From contig DDHP01000044.1 in NCBI GenBank assembly GCA_002338145.1, forward strand, positions 29,462 through 38,288: 8,827 nt of DNA, read 5' to 3'. This DNA is from Deferribacteraceae bacterium UBA1873 (GTDB lineage: Bacteria; Chrysiogenota; Deferribacteres; Deferribacterales; Flexistipitaceae). The notes beneath the pieces were generated by a model. It worked only from the letters and a program-made list of their open reading frames with translations, was not told the DNA's origin and made no database searches. The position numbers were made by a program, and so were the translations under genes. This document shows positions 7,234 to 8,827 of this stretch, piece by piece. The stretch's first letter is position 1; each line of letters begins with the position of its first letter.

Positions 7234-7241
7234 TAATTTCT

Positions 7242-8591
7242 TTAAATTAGTCCCAGAGCAATCATTGCATCAGCAACTTTTCTGAAACCTGCAATGTTTG
7301 CACCTGTAACATAATCACCAGGAACACCAAATTCCTCTGCTGCTTCCAGAGAGTCCCTGTGAATGTTTATCATTATTTCATGTAGTCTTTTTTCCGTATA
7401 ATCGAAAGACCATGAGTCTCTGCTGGCATTTTGCTGCATCTCCAAAGCTGAAGTCGCAACGCCGCCTGCATTTGCAGCTTTCCCAGGACCATAAGCAATT
7501 TTTGCATCCTGAAAAACCTTTATACCATCCGGCGTAGTAGGCATATTGGCTCCCTCGCTAACCGCAATACATCCGTTTTTGACCAGAGTTTCAGCATCTT
7601 TGCCGTTAAGTTCGTTTTCTGTAGCTGCAGGTATTGCAACCTGGCAGGGTATGTCCCAGATATTGCCATTGGGAATAAATTCAGCATCTTTGTGATATGT
7701 GCAATAGTCCCTTATACGCCTTCTTTCCACTTCTTTAAGTTGTTGCACCAGATCTAGGTCAATACCTTTATCGTGTCTGATTACGCCGTTGGAATCGGAC
7801 ATGGCAATAACCTTTCCACCCAATAGTTTGATTTTTTCAACTGTGTATATTGCAACATTACCTGAGCCGGAAACTACGCATGTCTTACCTTCAAGACTGT
7901 CATTTCTGGCTTTCAGCATTTCATCCACAAAATAAACTACTCCATAACCGGTTGCTTCTTTCCTGACTTTGGAACCACCCCATGACAATCCTTTACCCGT
8001 AAGAACGCCGGATTCATACACATTTGACATTCTTTTATATTGCCCGAAAAGATACCCTATTTCTCTGCTCCCCACACCAATATCTCCAGCAGGCACATCG
8101 GTTTTTTCTCCTATATGTCTGGAAAGCTCGGTCATGAAACTTTGGCAGAATCGCATTACTTCACTGTCAGACTTACCTTTTGGATTAAAGTCAGATCCGC
8201 CTTTACCTCCACCTATAGGCAGACCGGTGAGGGCATTTTTGAAGATTTGTTCAAAACCGAGAAACTTAATTACACCAAGATAAACAGATTCATGGAATCT
8301 CAACCCTCCCTTGTAAGGTCCCAATGCACTATTAAACTCTACCCTGAAGCCTCTGTTTATATGAATTTCTCCCCTGTCATCCTCCCACGGTACCCTGAAA
8401 ATAATTTGTCTCTCAGGCTCACAGATTCTTTCTATGATTTTGTGGTCAGCGTATTCCGGATATTTTTCTATTACAGGCCCAAGGGAATCCAGTACTTCTC
8501 TTACAGCCTGATGAAATTCATTTTCACCGGGATTTCTTTCTACAACTTGTTGATAAATTTCCTCGATAGTTTTTTTTGTTTTGTTTTCCAT
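7242..8591 (-). CDS. gdhA: Glutamate dehydrogenase, probably NADP-dependent (EC 1.4.1.4)
   Basis: The enzyme catalyses reductive amination of 2-oxoglutarate with ammonium to glutamate in the cytosol, as a homohexamer. At 449 residues it is nearly the length of E. coli GdhA (447). The substrate domain has YKGGLRFH (93-100, Lys94), the family block LPIGGGKGGSDFNPKGK (124-140) with the probable catalytic Lys130, and DVPAGDIGVGSREIG (165-179) with the catalytic Asp170. The Rossmann domain begins at VVSGSGNVA (239-247). The motif SDSNG (265-269) after the second strand parallels the E. coli NADP-type enzyme, hence the cofactor call, which is an inference. ANAGGVATSALEMQQNA (373-389) is intact. The start ATG follows AGGAGG (8604-8599) by seven bases. 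It is probably a single-gene transcript ending at the hairpin at 7170-7200. Confidence 0.96.
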   Translation of the reverse strand: MENKTKKTIEEIYQQVVERNPGENEFHQAVREVLDSLGPVIEKYPEYADHKIIERICEPERQIIFRVPWEDDRGEIHINRGFRVEFNSALGPYKGGLRFHESVYLGVIKFLGFEQIFKNALTGLPIGGGKGGSDFNPKGKSDSEVMRFCQSFMTELSRHIGEKTDVPAGDIGVGSREIGYLFGQYKRMSNVYESGVLTGKGLSWGGSKVRKEATGYGVVYFVDEMLKARNDSLEGKTCVVSGSGNVAIYTVEKIKLLGGKVIAMSDSNGVIRHDKGIDLDLVQQLKEVERRRIRDYCTYHKDAEFIPNGNIWDIPCQVAIPAATENELNGKDAETLVKNGCIAVSEGANMPTTPDGIKVFQDAKIAYGPGKAANAGGVATSALEMQQNASRDSWSFDYTEKRLHEIMINIHRDSLEAAEEFGVPGDYVTGANIAGFRKVADAMIALGLI

Positions 8592-8647
8592 AAATATTCC
8601 TCCTGAAACAAGCTATTTTTCCTTAAAATATCTAAACATTCTTCACT

Positions 8648-8676
8648 ATTTTTTAATAAAATAAGGTAAAAGTCAA
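8648..8676 (-). promoter_or_regulatory. Possible gdhA promoter
   Basis: On the - strand a clear TTGACT (8676-8671) is followed after 17 bases by AAAAAT (8653-8648), a weak -10. A slightly different -10 (TAAAAA, 15-base spacer) is also possible. Predicted start near 8641 leaves a leader of about 50 bases to the ATG. No sigma54 GG-N10-GC type site was noticed. Confidence 0.35.
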
Positions 8677-8693
8677 CAAAAACTTTTTTTGTT
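8675..8693. promoter_or_regulatory. Perfect palindrome overlapping the gdhA -35 box
   Basis: AACAAAAA (8675-8682) and TTTTTGTT (8686-8693) are perfect inverted repeats around a three-base centre. The left arm overlaps the TTGACT -35 of the proposed gdhA promoter, a position typical of operators. The arms are almost pure A/T in an A/T-rich background, so chance is a real alternative. Confidence 0.3.
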
Positions 8694-8740
8694 TGATTTT
8701 CAGTGTTTTCTGCCAATCCTTTTAATCAATTTTGCACAAC

Positions 8741-8827
8741 GAGACCTTTGCATAATTCCATAATTGTCACCCTGAACTTGTTTCAGGGTCTCATAACTTA
8801 CTGATATAATTAGATGCTGAAATAAAT
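8741..8827. repeat. Left-hand part of a MITE-like inverted-repeat element (truncated by window edge)
   Basis: It begins with the terminal repeat GAGACCTTTGCATAATTC and contains a REP-like hairpin (8766-8792). It then runs through a spacer (about 8793-8813) into a second hairpin cut at the window edge. Its last 13 bases (8815-8827) equal bases 1-13. Joining 8741-8827 to 14-47 gives an element of 121 bases that is an imperfect palindrome along nearly its whole length. No open reading frame of note is present. This copy and the one at the left edge have the same orientation. Confidence 0.7.
8766..8792 (+). repeat. REP-like palindrome (GTCA-headed hairpin)
   Basis: The tetranucleotide GTCA (8766-8769) is followed by the hairpin CCCTGAA (8770-8776), loop CTTGT, TTCAGGG (8782-8788), then TCTC. 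Very similar GTCA-CCCTGAA hairpins are familiar as dispersed intergenic repeats in many bacterial genomes. A sequence-related hairpin in the opposite orientation (GTCA-TGCTGAA) lies at 1-23, so the reconstructed element carries a facing pair, as in BIME-type repeats. Confidence 0.65.

Noticed and set aside
8040..8606. 188-codon + strand frame opposite gdhA
   Set aside because: It is antisense to a fully conserved gdhA coding region, with no ribosome binding site or family resemblance.
1..8827. Window as a small circular plasmid because its two ends share 13 bases
   Set aside because: The match is explained by two copies of one repeat element. There are no replication or mobilisation genes, and gdhA and ppx-type genes are chromosomal in character.

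Overview
The window is a visibly AT-rich bacterial chromosome segment with five complete protein genes. Three are on the + strand (a Na+/phosphate cotransporter with a PhoU-like tail, a Ppx/GppA-type phosphatase, a DUF445 membrane protein). Two are on the - strand (a large KaiC-like/PEP-synthase-type ATP-grasp fusion, and a hexameric-type glutamate dehydrogenase). There are no RNA genes, CRISPR arrays, transposase genes or phage genes. AG-rich ribosome binding sites, poly-A/T-rich spacers and the family-level look of the proteins suggest a Gram-negative anaerobe, perhaps of the Deferribacterota (Flexistipes/Deferribacter-like). That placement is a guess from general resemblance, not from a marker gene.

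Layout. 1-47 is the right-hand end of a small inverted-repeat element. 48-452 is gene-free and holds a tandem heptamer, a run of phased A-tracts and a probable promoter. 453-4523 is a tightly packed three-gene operon: the first junction overlaps by 1 base, and the second by 20 bases with a TTG start. Only 15 bases separate its end from the convergent ATP-grasp gene (4539-7136, -), with no convincing terminator between them. 7137-7241 holds the terminator of gdhA and, just before it in the direction of transcription, a good sigma70-type promoter for the ATP-grasp gene. gdhA (7242-8591, -) has its own upstream region with a TTGACT -35 box overlapped by a perfect palindrome. 8741-8827 is the left-hand part of a second copy of the inverted-repeat element.

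Biology. The + strand operon looks like a phosphate/polyphosphate module. A PhoU-tailed Na/Pi carrier moves phosphate across the membrane, and a Ppx/GppA enzyme probably hydrolyses polyphosphate or pppGpp. The membrane-anchored DUF445 protein has no known function. GdhA assimilates ammonium into glutamate. The ATP-grasp fusion has the nucleotide/pyruvate-binding part of PEP synthase but lacks the phospho-histidine and PEP domains, and its KaiC-like domain has lost the P-loop. It is therefore unlikely to be a normal PEP synthase, and its real job is unknown.

The most striking non-coding result is that the two window ends fit together into one roughly 121-base element. Its last 13 bases at the right edge equal its first 13 bases at the left edge. 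The composite has near-perfect terminal inverted repeats and two REP-like hairpins facing each other, as expected of a MITE present in two same-direction copies flanking this block.
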